A stretch of 64,000 nucleotides of DNA from Ceratodon purpureus (taxonomy: Eukaryota; Streptophyta; Bryopsida; Pseudoditrichales; Ditrichaceae). How positions within the stretch are numbered: the first letter of the stretch is position 1; every line of letters starts with the position of its first letter. The position numbers and the translations under genes were made by a program. The DNA lies in NCBI GenBank assembly GCA_014871385.1, contig CM026426.1, forward strand, positions 67,231,692 through 67,295,691. Reading direction: 5' to 3'. Shown in pieces: positions 10,343-22,771 of the stretch. The notes under the pieces were generated by a model that worked only from the letters and a program-made list of their open reading frames with translations, was not told the DNA's origin and did not search any database.

Positions 10343-11581
10343 ATGGCCAGACGGCCAAAATCGATAGTTCAGAGCGTAATTTTGCACAACGATCAATATG
10401 TCCACGGCAATTGGATCCCAATGAGGCTGGACCGGGATTCGTGGGTTCTGCTGCAACCAAAGTCGGAAGGGCCTTGGGGTAGAGAGGCAAGGCGGCATGG
10501 TGGAGATAATTTTCGAGGGGCCTTCAAGGCTCAAATCGTGGATTTCTCATGGACACCTGGTGTGCGTGGAGCAAGCAACCTAGATAAGGTGCTTGTGCGG
10601 CATGTGTATCAGCCTCGCCAATTAAGCTTGGATCCCGCTGTGGCAGCAAGTAGGCAATGCACGGCAAACTACCTATACTCCTCGCACTTTGATGATTGGG
10701 TGCATCCCACGTCTATCATCAGTCCCATTCTTGTGCTCCATGCAGAGATTGGGGAGGCGATGCGGAATGGTCGAAGCCATACAGACTTGTTGGACACGGG
10801 TACATTCTTCCTTGGTGGCGTATATTTTCCCCCCGTAGAGCCTACGTTGTACAGGAGGATAGAACCAATCCTGCTCCCTGGTTTCAACGACGTGGAGTGG
10901 CCTTTGCCAGACATGCACACCTCCGAAGCCTTCAGGACGAAGCTGACAGCAGATTTTTCGAATGCGATGAAAGCGTCCACTGGCAGTAGTTTCGCCCATG
11001 AGCAATGGTTTATGCCTGTCCATGTTATGGTGGACTTGTTTGCGATCGCATGTGACAGCATTCGGCGGACTCCTACACTCTTCGTTCTACACTCTCCGTC
11101 GGAGGCACTCCTAAGTAGTCTGATGAATCGAGGATGGGCTGAGAAGTTTCACATTGGCCAGGATGTTATCAAGTGCGTTGTGAATAGGTCCAACGTTGTC
11201 TTCAGGTACCATGTGGGCAGGCAAACACTACACACCAGGTTCCATTATACAAGGTTTCGGAGTGCTGCCAACAACAGACGGGATGCGATTGACCATCTAC
11301 CAGAGGTGGAGATGGTAGAAGTCTGCTGTACATTTAGAGGGAGACCAATGCCAGCATTTGAAGTGGGCAAGGACTGGCCTGTATCCCATTTGCGCCATGA
11401 AATTGTAATAATGCTCAGAGACAATGATCCCAAAGAGTACAACATGGTTCTGGTGGAAGTAGACGGTTCACGTGAAAAAAAGGTACATGTATGCAGCATC
11501 ACCCCATTGGTTTTAGATATGGAAGGTGCTGCTGCTTGGTATCAGCATAATTGTACTAACGCATTTTGTTGGAGGCATTGA
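10343..11581 (+). CDS. Intact 412-residue protein of unknown function
   Basis: A single open frame from ATG (MARRPKSIVQSVILHND) to TGA with no internal stop, unusual in this window. Visible features are a basic N-terminus, a run of aromatic-rich segments (YFPPVEPTLYRRIEP, HEQWFMPVHVMVDLF) and a C-terminal Cys/His pair region ending NCTNAFCWRH. I see no DDE signature I could name, no membrane span and no signal peptide. It is convergent with the 12227-14137 gene and has its own TGCTGGCAGCA motif upstream. By position it is an accessory protein of the 40-bp-repeat element, or captured cargo. The function is unknown. Confidence 0.6.
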   Translation: MARRPKSIVQSVILHNDQYVHGNWIPMRLDRDSWVLLQPKSEGPWGREARRHGGDNFRGAFKAQIVDFSWTPGVRGASNLDKVLVRHVYQPRQLSLDPAVAASRQCTANYLYSSHFDDWVHPTSIISPILVLHAEIGEAMRNGRSHTDLLDTGTFFLGGVYFPPVEPTLYRRIEPILLPGFNDVEWPLPDMHTSEAFRTKLTADFSNAMKASTGSSFAHEQWFMPVHVMVDLFAIACDSIRRTPTLFVLHSPSEALLSSLMNRGWAEKFHIGQDVIKCVVNRSNVVFRYHVGRQTLHTRFHYTRFRSAANNRRDAIDHLPEVEMVEVCCTFRGRPMPAFEVGKDWPVSHLRHEIVIMLRDNDPKEYNMVLVEVDGSREKKVHVCSITPLVLDMEGAAAWYQHNCTNAFCWRH

Positions 11582-12226
11582 TGTAGATCAACATACGTAA
11601 TGAGAGGCGTGTACTTCTTGGTGAGGTGGCGGTTCCCAAAACCATCAAGATAGTGGAGGTGTAGGACAACAACGTTTTCACCATGGCATTAAGGATATCT
11701 ATTAGTGTCTTCACAAGTCTGCCTACAGTATTTGAGATGACTCCATGTTTCACTAGACCAATGCCAGAATGATTATTTACACTTGTAAGGGACTATGCTT
11801 TGTGCTTGACACATCATGTATGGTACATATATGGTCAATCATGTAACCTTCCCCCTTGATGAATCAAAGTCTTCTTCTGGAACATGTTGCTGTCAGCACA
11901 CATTAGGGTTCACGACCAAGGCGACTTCCATACCATCACGACCAATGTGGCAGCCACATGTACAAGATAGAAATAAAAAAGGATAACATTCATCATAATT
12001 ATCGAAAAAAAATGAGGTTCGGTATTTTTAAAGTCTGACCCCACCCCCCCCCCCCCCCCCAATTGGAACTACTTACACACTGCTGCCAGCAACTACTTGT
12101 TGGCACCGCAGCTGTGAAAATAGAGTCGAAAATCAGGGCAGCAAATGCAAATGCAACGTGGCACAAACTAATAGCCACTAATACTAATGCGCTATGGCAC
12201 TATGAACCAAAAAAAAACCACAGACT
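11582..12226. other. Intergenic between convergent genes; poly-C tract
   Basis: 3' flanks of two convergent genes. The only notable structure is a run of about 18 C at 12043-12060. No gene is seen. Confidence 0.4.
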
Positions 12227-14137
12227 CTAAGCCTCTACTGAGGTCGCGATGGCATCAACCAGCTTCTCCAGGGCAGCTCCAGCCGGGTCTTGAGATGTCC
12301 CCCCGGACTCGGTGGTACTGGAGTTGAGTCCACCACCATGAGTGGCTGTGTCGTTGGCCTCCTGGCGTGGAGGGGCTTGTGTCCCCCGCTGGAAGCTGAG
12401 GTCATCTGACTTCTGGGTGCTCGCAACACCATCGCCATCCCCTCCACCTGCTGGCAGCACGGCCGCGGATACGAGGGGCTGAGCGGAGATCTTGGCGATG
12501 ACATACGGACCCGAAGCCTCGGACTCCTCCAGAAAGCGAGTCTTCTTCTTGACTTGGTTTTCCTCCCCCGAAGAAGGAGAAGAGCGCTCAGCGGCTTTCT
12601 TGGTGCCAGTAACGGGGCTCTGGAGGTCTAGTGCTCCCACCTCGGACTTCAGAACCTCAAGGAGGTGCTGCAGCTCCGCTTGAACCGACTCATGCACTGG
12701 AAATCTCCATTGCCCAAGCCACCCCCCACTCAAGGAGCGGCAGCAACGGCTACACTTGGCGTCAAGGGAGAAGACAACCACAAACATGCAATGTGGGTGT
12801 GCCAAGCAGGCGCAGTTCAAGGGTACACAAGCAGCGTCAACAAAGTACCGCGCACAGAAGGGGCAAGGGTCGGAAACCTGAATGGGGAGGGCTCGAAACT
12901 CGGATGGCAGGTGTGGGAGCACACTCTTCGGGCGAATGAATGCCGCTGCCAGCTCCAGGGTCATGATCTCCACGCTAAGAGCACCAATTTCGGCCTTGCA
13001 CCTCTCTATGTCCCCCATCAATGCATCCATCTGCTTCTCCTTGTTGTCAATGCGAAGCTGGGCTTCTTCAACAGCCTTGCTCGCATTGGCCATCTGATCA
13101 CCACCTAGACGGGCCAGAGCATCCAATCGCTTCTTCTCTGCCGTGTTGCCAGCGGCCGCGGCTATCTTGCTGGCAGCACGGTGGGCAGCAATCTCCTCAT
13201 AGAACCGGCCCTCCTCATCCTCCTTCTCCTGCATAAAGGTCTTTTGGTTCTTGATATCTCCAAGAAACAACTCCCTCTGAGCCTCCTTCTTCGTAAGGTC
13301 GGCCTAAAATCTTGCCTTCTTGGCCCTGGCTTGGTCCAGCTTCGCCTTCGGATCCGTGCTGGGTCGGTCTTCATCCTTGCTGCCAGCAAGTGAAGACTTG
13401 GGCAAGCTCTCCTCCTCAGTGATCAAGGGCGCCTTCGACTTGAGCTGGCTTCGAGTGCGACCGCGAGCTCCCTCTGCTGCAGGCGCTCCCTTGCTGCTGC
13501 TCCCCGTAACAAGGACCCCGTGGCTAGGTCCGATGCCGACTCCCTCAATGGCCATGACCGTGTTGCCAGCGGAGGGTTTGTCGTCGATGTGGCCAGCGAG
13601 CACGTCGATGAGGGCCTCGATCTGCTCTCTGAAGGCTAGGGGTGTGAGCTTGAGAGGGTTGCGGGCATCTTTCTTATCACGTGCCTTCTGCAAGGTCGCG
13701 GCTTTCTCTGCCCAGTTGACTTCTTCGCCCAGCTCGAAGGTCAGATGACAGCCTCGAAGGAAGGAGGTACCAAATGTCCCGTTGTCAGGGCCTTCACCTC
13801 CATACACCTTCGCATGCTGGAGTGTGTAAGCCTCGATAGCCTGCTTGTCAGTGCAGTCAGCAATGTGGTGCCGCTTTCCATGTCGTTCCGGCCAAGTCTT
13901 AATGAACAAGGATTTCTTGCATACCTTGTCACTGCTGAGCTCGGTGAAGGATATCCCTTTCTTGAAGAGCCCAAGTGCACGGTGGAAGAAATCGACGTCG
14001 TAGTTTGCGCTCTTCCTACCAAGAAGAAAGGGCGCAATCACCACGGCCTTGTCCGCCACATCCTGCGGTAGAGCCTTCAGGTCGAAAGGGAGGTCCCACT
14101 GCGTGAGAACACCATCGTCCTTGCTGCCAGCAACCAT
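12227..14137 (-). pseudogene. Coiled-coil and RING-like zinc-finger gene with one in-frame TAG
   Basis: The frame starts at ATG 14137 (MVAGSKDDGVLTQWDLPFDL), just after a good acceptor (TTGTGTTGCAG), so a 5' non-coding exon lies further right. It runs 636 residues to 12227 and is broken only by TAG at 13306-13304 (KKARF*ADLTKKEAQRELF). Order: a folded N-terminal domain; a Lys/Ser-rich linker; a coiled coil at about 13260-12960; a Cys/His cluster at about 12850-12700 (CPFCARYF...CACLAHPHC...CSRCC), RING-like in spacing; and an acidic/Ser C-terminus. If translated it might act in ubiquitin ligation or dimerise to bind DNA. A similar coiled-coil plus Cys/His layout occurs at 42409-43134 in another layer. 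A single T-to-C change would give Gln at the TAG. Confidence 0.6.
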
Positions 14138-15100
14138 GGCTGCAACACAACATACAGTTGTTAGAGTCCCCAGCACCCGAGCTAAAAACGACGCACTCCA
14201 AGTCCTATGAGTTCAATTCTGAAGTAGGAAAGAGAGTAAATTCAATGTTTAGATTCTAAACTTCGCAAGAAGCACAGCTGCAACACGTGAAGGAAAGCTT
14301 CTTGCATACATTTCAGCACGCATTCATTTACACAACCAATTACACAAGCATCTTGACACAACTACTTGCAGGTAGAAACCAATACGCCTCCTCCTTGCAC
14401 AGTAGACTCAGCCCAACGAGCACAGTTGAGCTCAATGAAGAAATTTGAAAAAACCAATTGAAATTGTTACCTGAACTCCGCGCTCCTTCTACCTTGCACG
14501 TGTTCGTCGGTCCTCCTAGCTGCCTGCAGCTGCGCGTCGCCACAGGATCCCCTCCTCACTGTCTTGAAGCTGTGTCGACCGAGCTCCTCCTCAGTGCCGT
14601 GCAGCCGCAGCGCACTCCGGCCTAGGAGCTCCGCCTCTCAGGTCTCCTCCTCCGAGTCCGCAGCTCCCCTCCAAGTCGTCGCAGCTCTCCTCCTCCCCGA
14701 ACGCAGCTGGGCTCCTCCCCGCCCGCGACTCCCCTCCTCCGCGCCCTCAGCTTCCCGGCTCTCTTCCTCCCCGCGCCCTCAGCTTCGCGGCTCTCTTCCT
14801 CCCCGCGCCCTCAGCCTCGCGCTCGCCGCCCTCTTCCTCCCAACAACCCCAGCCCCCCTCTCCCTTTTTGCCTTCCCCTCTATGCTTCGCCTCTCGGGTC
14901 TCCTCGTCCGCTCACTGGATTTCCCCTCCAAGTTGTCGCAGCTCCAGCACGGAGGAGTTGCTGCCAGCAACGGCTGGAAGAGGGGGAAAAGGGGAGCGCT
15001 CCTCCCCCTCTCTACCCCACGGGGTAATGGGCGCCACGGTCATAGGGGATGACCGGCGCCCATTATAATGCTGCCCTTCTACAGCATCCCATCACATTAA
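14138..15100. other. 5' region of the 12227-14137 gene; pyrimidine-rich
   Basis: The minus strand probably holds the promoter, a non-coding first exon and a 5' intron. From 14470 to 15010 the plus strand is strongly C/T-rich with repeated CTCCTCC words. The plus-strand open frame here is a by-product of that bias. Confidence 0.4.
14757..14820 (+). repeat. 32-bp tandem duplication, CT-rich
   Basis: The unit beginning GGCTCTCTTCCTCCCC occurs at 14757 and again at 14789 with almost no change. A third, less exact relative precedes it. Confidence 0.6.
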
Positions 15101-16300
15101 AAGTCGTGGGGGAAAAAAATAAATAAAAAAATAAAATCAAAAATTAAAAAAAAAAAGAAAAAAAGAGTAAAAACCCAAAAAACAAATGATGAGAGATAAG
15201 AGAATTCTCTGAAGTTGGAAGGAAAACAAAATCAAAATAAAAACCAAATGAAAATAAAAACCAAACGAAAATAAAAACCAAAATGAATAAAAGCAATTGG
15301 GAAAACATTTAAAAATAATACATTGATTAGAGAACTTTAGAAAACGAAACCAAAGAAACAAAAAAGCACTCAAACATATTAAAAGTGGAACAAAACAAAA
15401 CTCAAGATAATTAACGATAAGAAAACAATCCTAAATTAGAAACAAATGAATTAGAAGAAGTCATAATAAACAAAACACCTGCAAAAAACCTCTAAAATAT
15501 ATCCAAGAACAAATAATAATTAACAAGCTGCTGTCCTTGTCCCGGTCTTATAGACTATATTTATGAATATAAATTAAAATGTATCAAATTATTTTAGTAA
15601 AATTTTGATTTTTCCACTCCCCTCCAAAGGTCAGAAAGTATACATTTTGAACATATAAAATTACAAATCAAACCTAAAAAGGAACTAAAAATTCATGAAA
15701 TAATTAAGTTCTAAAATGACTAAATTGAGAAATTGAACATGATAAGAAGCGGAATAGAACAAAAACCATTCTTTTAAAAATATTTAACTCCGTTATCAAT
15801 GAGTGTAGTTCACATTACAATATTGAAAGAATAAAATAAATGTAAAAACAAAATATAAACCCAAATAAATAAAAACTGAAAGGTAAGAGAATTAATTGAA
15901 ATTTTCCAAGAAAGAAGATAAATCAATTGGAGCCATAATAAGAACCAAATGAAATTTAAACCTTGTTCGGCAATTACAAAATAAGATAAAATTAAAATTT
16001 TGCAAACCATTAAAAGAATGAGAGATAATGTTAAAAAGATATAATAACTAATGAGCTTCTCTCCTCTTCCCGACCTTGTAGACAATTTTCAGCAACATCA
16101 ATTCAAACGCCAAAGATTAAGTTAAAAAGATCTCCTGTATTCAACTTCAATCTCAAGGTCTCACAGAATACTTGTACTCTTTCAAATAATATTTGGTAGT
16201 TCTCAAAGGAACTTTCGAAAACATCATTCTATAGCAATGAAAAAAAACATAATAAGAAGTAAACAAAACAAAACCTAGAACAAAACCTAGAAGTACTCCC
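15101..16300. other. A-rich non-coding tract
   Basis: About 1.2 kb whose plus strand is mostly A with few T, interrupted by two related C/T-rich islands near 15530 (CTTGTCCCGGTCTTATAGAC) and 16055 (TCTTCCCGACCTTGTAGAC). The resemblance suggests an old duplication of about 520 bp. It contains no gene. Confidence 0.45.
15235..15285 (+). repeat. 17-bp tandem repeat, three copies
   Basis: The unit AAAATAAAAACCAAAYG is repeated three times in a row, the last with one extra A. Confidence 0.6.
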
Positions 16301-16359
16301 CTACAAAACATTGTATAAAAAGAAAAAACATATCAACCGTGTTGAAGTCTTTGAGCCCC

Positions 16360-17981
16360 CTAGTCGCTGTCAGCATGTGCAATGTCGACATCGGGGGCAA
16401 TATCCTCCCCGGCACCCCTGTTGCGAGCATCCGCGATGTTCTCATCGTTGTTAGCAGCGTCCCTCTGTTCATCTTCCTCGCCCCCACTGCCAACCATGTC
16501 CCCGTTGGCATTCCATTTCTGCTCTTCTTCCATCATCCAATCTCCTTCGTCCTCCACGACTTCTTCAGGAACATATGCTCGTCCAACACGCCTCCTCCTT
16601 GACCTCCACTCCTCGCAGGCGATGGCAACGTTTGATTGTTGCCAACGCTCGCGTCTCCTGGACCCCTCAATGGCCCGTGTTCCGTCATCCGGGTCTGGTA
16701 CAACTCTCTGGATTTCCATTTTTTTCCTATATCGATGTTGTATGTTTCGGTATCAATGCTGGATCTGCTGGAGAATCGCACTAGTACGGGCTTTCCCACC
16801 ACCATGGGCTGTATGTGCTTGATGTGCTGCCTTCGCTTGGTGGTGTGATTTCTCCATGCCTTGGCAGCTCCAGACTCCAAGGCTCCCATAGTGTTTCACA
16901 AACCAAGTGGAGTGCCGTACAATTACGTGCTGTCAACAAGAAGAAGGAAGTTAAAAGTCGGATACTTAGGTCAAGTAGACGGTTCACTGAAGAAACACCA
17001 AAAGCAACAACAGACAGAGCCGTGAGCATACCATATAATGGGTAACATGCTCCTCTCCGAAGGCCTTTAGGTATGCCTTTCCCCACTTGTGTATCTTCTG
17101 CTTGAATTGCATCCGTTGCTCAGCTGTCAACACCAGTCCTGTCAAATATGGTACGACATCTTCAAAGGCTTGCCACATCTGGTACTTTGCAATGCGGTCA
17201 GCCCCACTCCCGGCATTATTATTCTCAGCTTGACATATATCCTTCCAGGCCTTATCATTTCGAGACCAAACGCTTGGCCTAAAAAGCCTGCTGGCAACGG
17301 TACCACTCAAAGAGGGTTTTTGCGGCACGTTTCCGGTGTTGCCACTGAGCTTGGGGTCCCTCTTAATCTCCACGTTTCCACCATGAGCCCTAATCGCGGA
17401 CAACGACTTCTCCATCTGTTCAATTGCAGTAGCCCTCAGTCTCTGATTCTGTATGTTCCAAACATACATGATATGCATGTGCACTATCTTCTCCGTCAAT
17501 CGAACCAAGGCATGCAGTGTACAAATGTGTACTCTGGACAAAGGAATCGGCAGGATAGGCCTCCACCTAGTAGATGTTGTCATGTCACAAGGTTCCTCAG
17601 GTACGCTGCTGGAAAATAGTCCCCCCACCCAGTTTGCTTTACCACAGCTCTTGATGGCAGCGTTTGCCTGGCTTGCTGTCCCCACAGTGGGCTTTATCCT
17701 CTTCTGGTCGCAATATATGCAGTTCATTGCACACGACGGCCCTGACTGGAGCCCGTACATACACTTGATCGTCTTCATGTCCGCAGCAAGATGCCACTCC
17801 ACCTGGAATTCTCCAACTTCAAAGACCGTGAGTTTCTCGCCACTTGACTGTGCTGCTATCACAGCCGGGATGTTTGACTTTCCAAATATCCACGAGAGAA
17901 CATCGTAGGACTCCTTCTCGACCTGAAACGTGGCAACTGGCCAAATCTCCTGCTCTGATTGTACCGAGAAGTACCTCTCGT
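16360..17981 (-). pseudogene. Transposase-like gene, 3' part (split by the CACTA element)
   Basis: The left half continues from 38546. It reads ERYFSVQSEQEIWPV just inside the CACTA junction, then a Cys cluster (CAMNCIYCDQKR) and LHALVRLTEKIVHMHIMYVWN. After HYM a GTATGC donor at 17031 and a TTGACAG acceptor at 16930 define a 102-nt intron, and the frame resumes HVIVRHSTWFVKHYGSLGVW, then SCQGMEKSHHQAK. The C-terminus is acidic (to 16360). A TGA at 16755-16753 interrupts IQH*YRN, probably a former Trp. The YGSLG...EKSHxxAK pattern recalls transposase-like proteins I have seen in plants and cnidarians; the exact family is uncertain. It is the best candidate for the transposase of the 40-bp-repeat element. 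Confidence 0.6.
17979..17981 (+). repeat. CGT target-site duplication, left copy
   Basis: It adjoins CACTA at 17982. The matching CGT follows TAGTG at 38543-38545. Confidence 0.75.
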
Positions 17982-18059
17982 CACTAGTGGACAGGCAGTG
18001 GCATTTGACCAAAGTTGATGACCAATTTCATTCCTGGTCATGAAGAAGTGAAGCACATT

Positions 18060-18420
18060 TCACCGGATTGGTCTAGGGTGATCATGTGGGGGCCAAATTC
18101 TGGGGACTGCTATTCACTTGGTGGGGAACGTTGCAGTGTTCTTTAGGCCCACCACGCAACCATTGGGAACCTCTGACGCGGTCATGACTTATCTGTCAGG
18201 GTAATACATTTGGGGAAAACAAGGTAGGATGGTTTTGAAAGTGAAGTTACAGAGCAGTAGTCAAAGAACCGGTCAAGCGTGAGAGTGAGATTAATGCCCG
18301 GGTAGGCGGGTGTCTGGGTGAAGACTCGGGGTTCCGGGTAAGGACCCACTGCGGTTGATACCCGGCGGACAATCTCGGTTTTCAATGTTACGGGTGAATC
18401 CTCCACTGTAGTGCGGATTT
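18060..18420. repeat. Left subterminal repeats (CGGGTA words) of the CACTA element
   Basis: The cluster around 18290-18400 reads CCCGGGTAGGCGGG, TTCCGGGTAAGG, GATACCCGGCGGAC and TTACGGGTGAATCC. In En/Spm the TNPA protein binds a repeated word near both ends; these are the likely equivalents. Confidence 0.5.
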
Positions 18421-18780
18421 TGAACCATAATACATGTCAGCTGACATTCCATGTTCGAAAAGAAGTTCACATTGTGCAAAAAATTGTTCATTCAGTGTAA
18501 ACACATACTTCATTATAAATGTCTGGCTTCATTTCGTGTAGTACTACGAAATGCTTGTCCGTTCAAGTGACCTGCATACTGGAACCAAGTAGCGCCCTGT
18601 CACGGTCTAAGCAGTACAAAAGAGCTGACAAAACTAAATACTTATGGATAACAGAGCAGACACTGTAAGGGTCCTCACTCCTCAACTCCAAACCGGGGAA
18701 AATGAAAAGACTAACAATACGGGACTGTTCTATGTACAGAGGGTTGTGATTTTCCAGCACTTCTCAGTACTTCCAAGGAA

Positions 18781-20216
18781 TCAGGGAGTGCTGAAGAAAT
18801 CTGGATGGTTTAGGAATTCGATTAGGGCATCCATTTTAGCCATCTCGAATGTCAATGCACAGCTCTTCTTGTGATTATCTTCACGAATCGCCTGATACTC
18901 GGATTCAGTTGCTCGTAATGTGCTCTCCTGCGCAGCAATGTTGTCCCGTAACTTGGAGACCCTGTCGGTGACAAACTCGAGATTCATCCCGGCAACCATA
19001 ACGGTGTCCTCCCACACAGCATCCACTTCTGAATTGGTATTGCCGTTCGGAGTGCCACTCTTTGAATGTGCCTTCGCAACCGCAATCTCTTTAGCATTTC
19101 GAAGGAGGGAAATTGCCCGACCGTGTGCTTCTTGAACACATCCTATTTTCTCCACCCAAGTCTGATGAATGCGATGTAGACTTTGCAATTTCAAACGAGC
19201 TCCTTCAATGCTCTCAGTGGCAGCGACCATTTCATCTTGCAGGTTGGTAGCTTCAACACTAATTTGCTGCCGACGACTTCTGGCTATGTCGCGAATGGAA
19301 TCTGTGAGACGAGCGAGTCCCTGCAAAGCCAGTGTCGTTGGTGATTTCCCTCCACTGTCTTCAGACTCTGATGTGCGTTTCCGTCGTACACTCAGACCGC
19401 CCCTGTCTCTTGCAGTTCGATCGGGGTGGGGAGTCCTGGAGGGTGGGGGCACCGCTACTGGTTCCTCTGGAATCGGTTCACCTGAAACTTGACTCGACGC
19501 GAAGGGGACAAAGTCATTTATCCAGCTCTGCATCGTGGTACATAAAACAAATATCAGTCCGAAAGGAAATTCCTCAGTAGTAATTACAACACGGGACTTA
19601 AGAAAGGGCTTCGGGTATGCCGCGCGTCAAAGTATACCATAAATTCAGACTGGTAATTTCAGCTTCGAAGACCTTGCTGTACACCGGATTTCACAGGCGA
19701 AAACACTCGGCATCAGTCGCTGTCATTACAGTGACAGCATGAGCAAGATGGAGTGTTTAGAATTCTTACGGGACTTGTGGGTTGTTGGGATGATGGCGCC
19801 GGGAGTGGTCCCGGATTCTTCCATGGCACAGGACGCCTCGGGTTCTTATACTTGGGCATCACCTTCACGGCCGTGTTCTGGCCACCACATTGCCTCATGG
19901 AGACGGCGTATTGTGCCCAGTCCAGTGCGACACCATCATTCTCCGCCAGTACACCACGAGTGAAGTGGTATGGCAAGCACTCATTCCGGCGCAGCTTCCG
20001 CTGATGAACTCGCTCAAACAGCTCTTCAATGTAATCCTGATAGTCCCCCACAAAAAAATGTCGCCACTTGTAGGCGCCTTGGTGGTTGCTCCGTCCCAGA
20101 CGTTCTCTACAAAGGGATTTTGGGTAGAAATCACATCGGCATTTCCCAGGAACAATTCCCTTGCTCGGTAGTATGAGGAAGTCGTGGTACCATCCCTTTC
20201 GACCTTCAATCACCAT
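18781..20216 (-). CDS. Coiled-coil gene near the left end of the CACTA element, probably two exons
   Basis: The upstream exon (20216 to about 19740) encodes a Tyr/Trp/Arg-rich domain (YKWRHFFVGDYQDYIEELFERVHQRKLRR) followed by a Pro-rich segment and a Cys/His tail (CSCCHCNDSD) that may be read-through of an intron. The downstream exon (19533-18781) begins MQSWINDFVPFASSQ and has a basic linker (RRKRTSESEDSGGK) and about 170 residues of heptad-rich coiled coil (TNLQDEMVAATESIEGARLK). It ends at 18781. Pairing the two is inferred from strand and spacing. A DNA-binding N-terminus with a coiled-coil C-terminus would suit a second element protein that dimerises. No domain name can be given. Confidence 0.45.
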
Positions 20217-22771
20217 GGCAGATGAACGGCAGATCTCAGATTACTGTGCAAGTAAGGATTGCTTCAGGATCCAAGGAATGACCTCAACAGGATACAACTC
20301 AGACAATGCTTCGGAAATGCGGAGAATCACTTACTTATTCCTGTAGAGAGTCCCAAGTAGGAGGAAGGGGAAATCGCGAATTAGGGTCTGCGGCATTTAA
20401 TTTTTGAAGAGAAGTACGTCACATCACAGTTCACGGTCAGTAATTACATGTAAACAAGATGCAGGTTGTTCACTAATTAGATTTCTCTTGGTTTGAGAAT
20501 TGCGTTAAGGCATAGCAAACATAAGGACCCCTGTATACATATATTTGTGTATATTAATGTGATTTGACACCGCACGACCGTTTCCATCTTCTCATTACAT
20601 TAGTGGCAATTAAAATGAAGAAGAAAAATGAACTCCTCTTACCCTGGCACTAATTGTGACAACCGATTGGGGGATGCACTAAGTTAACGACAGCTTGAAG
20701 TTGATCGCTTCAACGCCTTTTGCTGTATGGACCCCCCCCCCCCCCCCCTGTGTCAAAGAGAAGTCCTGGTCGAGTAATGCGTTAGGCTTACATCTGCTAT
20801 CACCCTGTAACAAGTAAAGCTAACCAGGCGAAGGCTATGATCTGCATTGACCAAAACATCGGACGATAATGTAAATTTTAATATCAAAGGCATGTTTCCG
20901 AAGAGAATGCCAATGAAAATGGTCGATGCCAACAAGCTCTCAGGTAACTATGTCCTGCAAATAAATATTACCAGCACGTAGGATGATGTATTACACAGTT
21001 AAGACCACAAGTTAGAGAGACGTGACTGATGAGCGATAATTTCATAATAAAAGCACAGATTCTCCGGGCACTGCATTCGGTGAGGTATTCAAGTCCAGTT
21101 CCTTGAGGAAATATATCCGAGGTACTGAAAAATGAGACTTGGAAATACAATTTACTCAAGTACAGAGACCGACCCTAACACATGGTTTAGCAAAAACAGC
21201 GGCCTCCACCTCACAACAGTCATGAATTAATAAATGTGCTTGATTACCTGACTTGAAGGTATTGCCTCACGAACGACTGCTGCATTCTTAGCTCCCAAGG
21301 ATCCTGCGTAAGCACAAAACAGCATTTACTATATGCTGGTCATATCATGGAAGACACGTTGTTTTCAGGTGATATAATCAAACATAAAGCACAATGCTAC
21401 AGTACTGAAATCGACTAACCCAACTTCAATGCTTCCGTTATCTACCAGGAATATTACAATGGACAAACACTTAATACTTGTAATATCGAGATCATTCAAT
21501 CCGAACAAGTCCGACTTAAAACATACAACGGCAGCAGATAGATGAGCTTGTCCCTGTTCGGCAGGAAAACGAACGTGACTTCCGTATAGTACGATACAAA
21601 ATCTTCGGTATTCGCTACCTGTCATCAAAAAAGAGCCCCTAAAGACGGTGAAGAGCAACACTTCCAACCCACATGCAAAAGGGACCAAAAACAGTCTTGA
21701 AAAACGTCCATTTTGCTACTTCTCATATCTGCAGACAGTTGAGCACATGCGAATAATACTCATAAATATTAGAAAGGTCCTCATAATACAAGGTGGCACT
21801 GACGCCGTTTACAATAGCGATCTACGATCTGCTGTTACAACTAGACATCCACTTCGTATCTACAATTACCAATCCCACATTGCACCACGTTGTCTTCCAC
21901 TACAGACAATGTTGAAATGATAAAGATTAAAATTACATGATATCCCACCGCTCATTATCGAGAAAGCGTTTCCTTAAATAACATCACGAATATTGCATTC
22001 TGCACTGAACAAGGGAGCAGAAAAATAAATGAAATAAAAATAGCTGCTTCTCACCTTCTGGGCAACGGCAGTGGCAAACGAGTTCGAAGAGGCCACATAC
22101 AAGAGCATGAATATGTAGCAGGATTCATCGCAAACGACTGTCCGAAACTCTGTAGAACATAATTCGCCAATTAAAGGAAAAATACTTTCACTAATGCCAT
22201 CCGTAAGAGCACAAGCTAACGAACAATTAAAACAGCATTCACCAAAGACAGTCATTGCAAAAATTTGTCCACCCAACCTCAACCTTATCCTTTATTACTT
22301 ACCAAGCGCGACAACTTCCAAGGCTCTTAAATTCACGGCGATAGCAGTATGCAACAACCTCATGATGGGCATGAATGGGCAAATGCGACGTCCTGCACCT
22401 CCAAATCCAACGTTCTTTCCCAGTTGCCCAAAGAAATTATACTGTAACCATGACATAAAGAGTCGTTGACCTGGTCTGCACTTCTTTTTTTCCTTGTTCG
22501 GTGAAAGGGTGGTTGTACGTTGCGCTTTCCCTGTATTCAAAGTCAGCAACTTCAACATGCATCAATTTATATACGTTGATATTTGAAAGATATTCTGCCT
22601 ATTACATTGTCACTGCCAGGGGGTGTTCATAGCATTTAACATGGACAGTGAAACTACTCCAACGGCAAACACTGTGTTCAACAAGGTATACCGCAATTCC
22701 CTTTATAATCTGATAATAACAGTATCATGAGTTCATTACTGTGAGCGTACCTATAGATCACGTCGTTGTTT
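20217..22771. other. About 2.5 kb without a recognised gene
   Basis: Only short open frames, none with splice context or a domain. There is a poly-C run of about 19 bases at 20730-20749. The transposase gene's last coding exon ends at 22772, so part of this may be its 3' untranslated region. Confidence 0.4.

Noticed and set aside
10673..11061. Minus-strand frames inside the 10343 gene
   Set aside because: They are shadows of a clean 412-codon frame.
12043..12060. Poly-C run (another at 20730-20749)
   Set aside because: Simple homopolymers in non-coding DNA, with no link to any other signal.
14564..15052. A 162-codon plus-strand frame
   Set aside because: The product is almost only Ser, Pro, Leu and Arg, caused by CT-rich tandem repeats in what looks like the promoter and leader of the opposite gene.
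17018..17033. A C-terminal tail VCSRLCLLLLLVFLQ as a membrane anchor of the transposase-like protein
   Set aside because: It is read-through of an intron. Splicing at 17031/16930 restores HYMHVIVRHS and the family pattern that follows.
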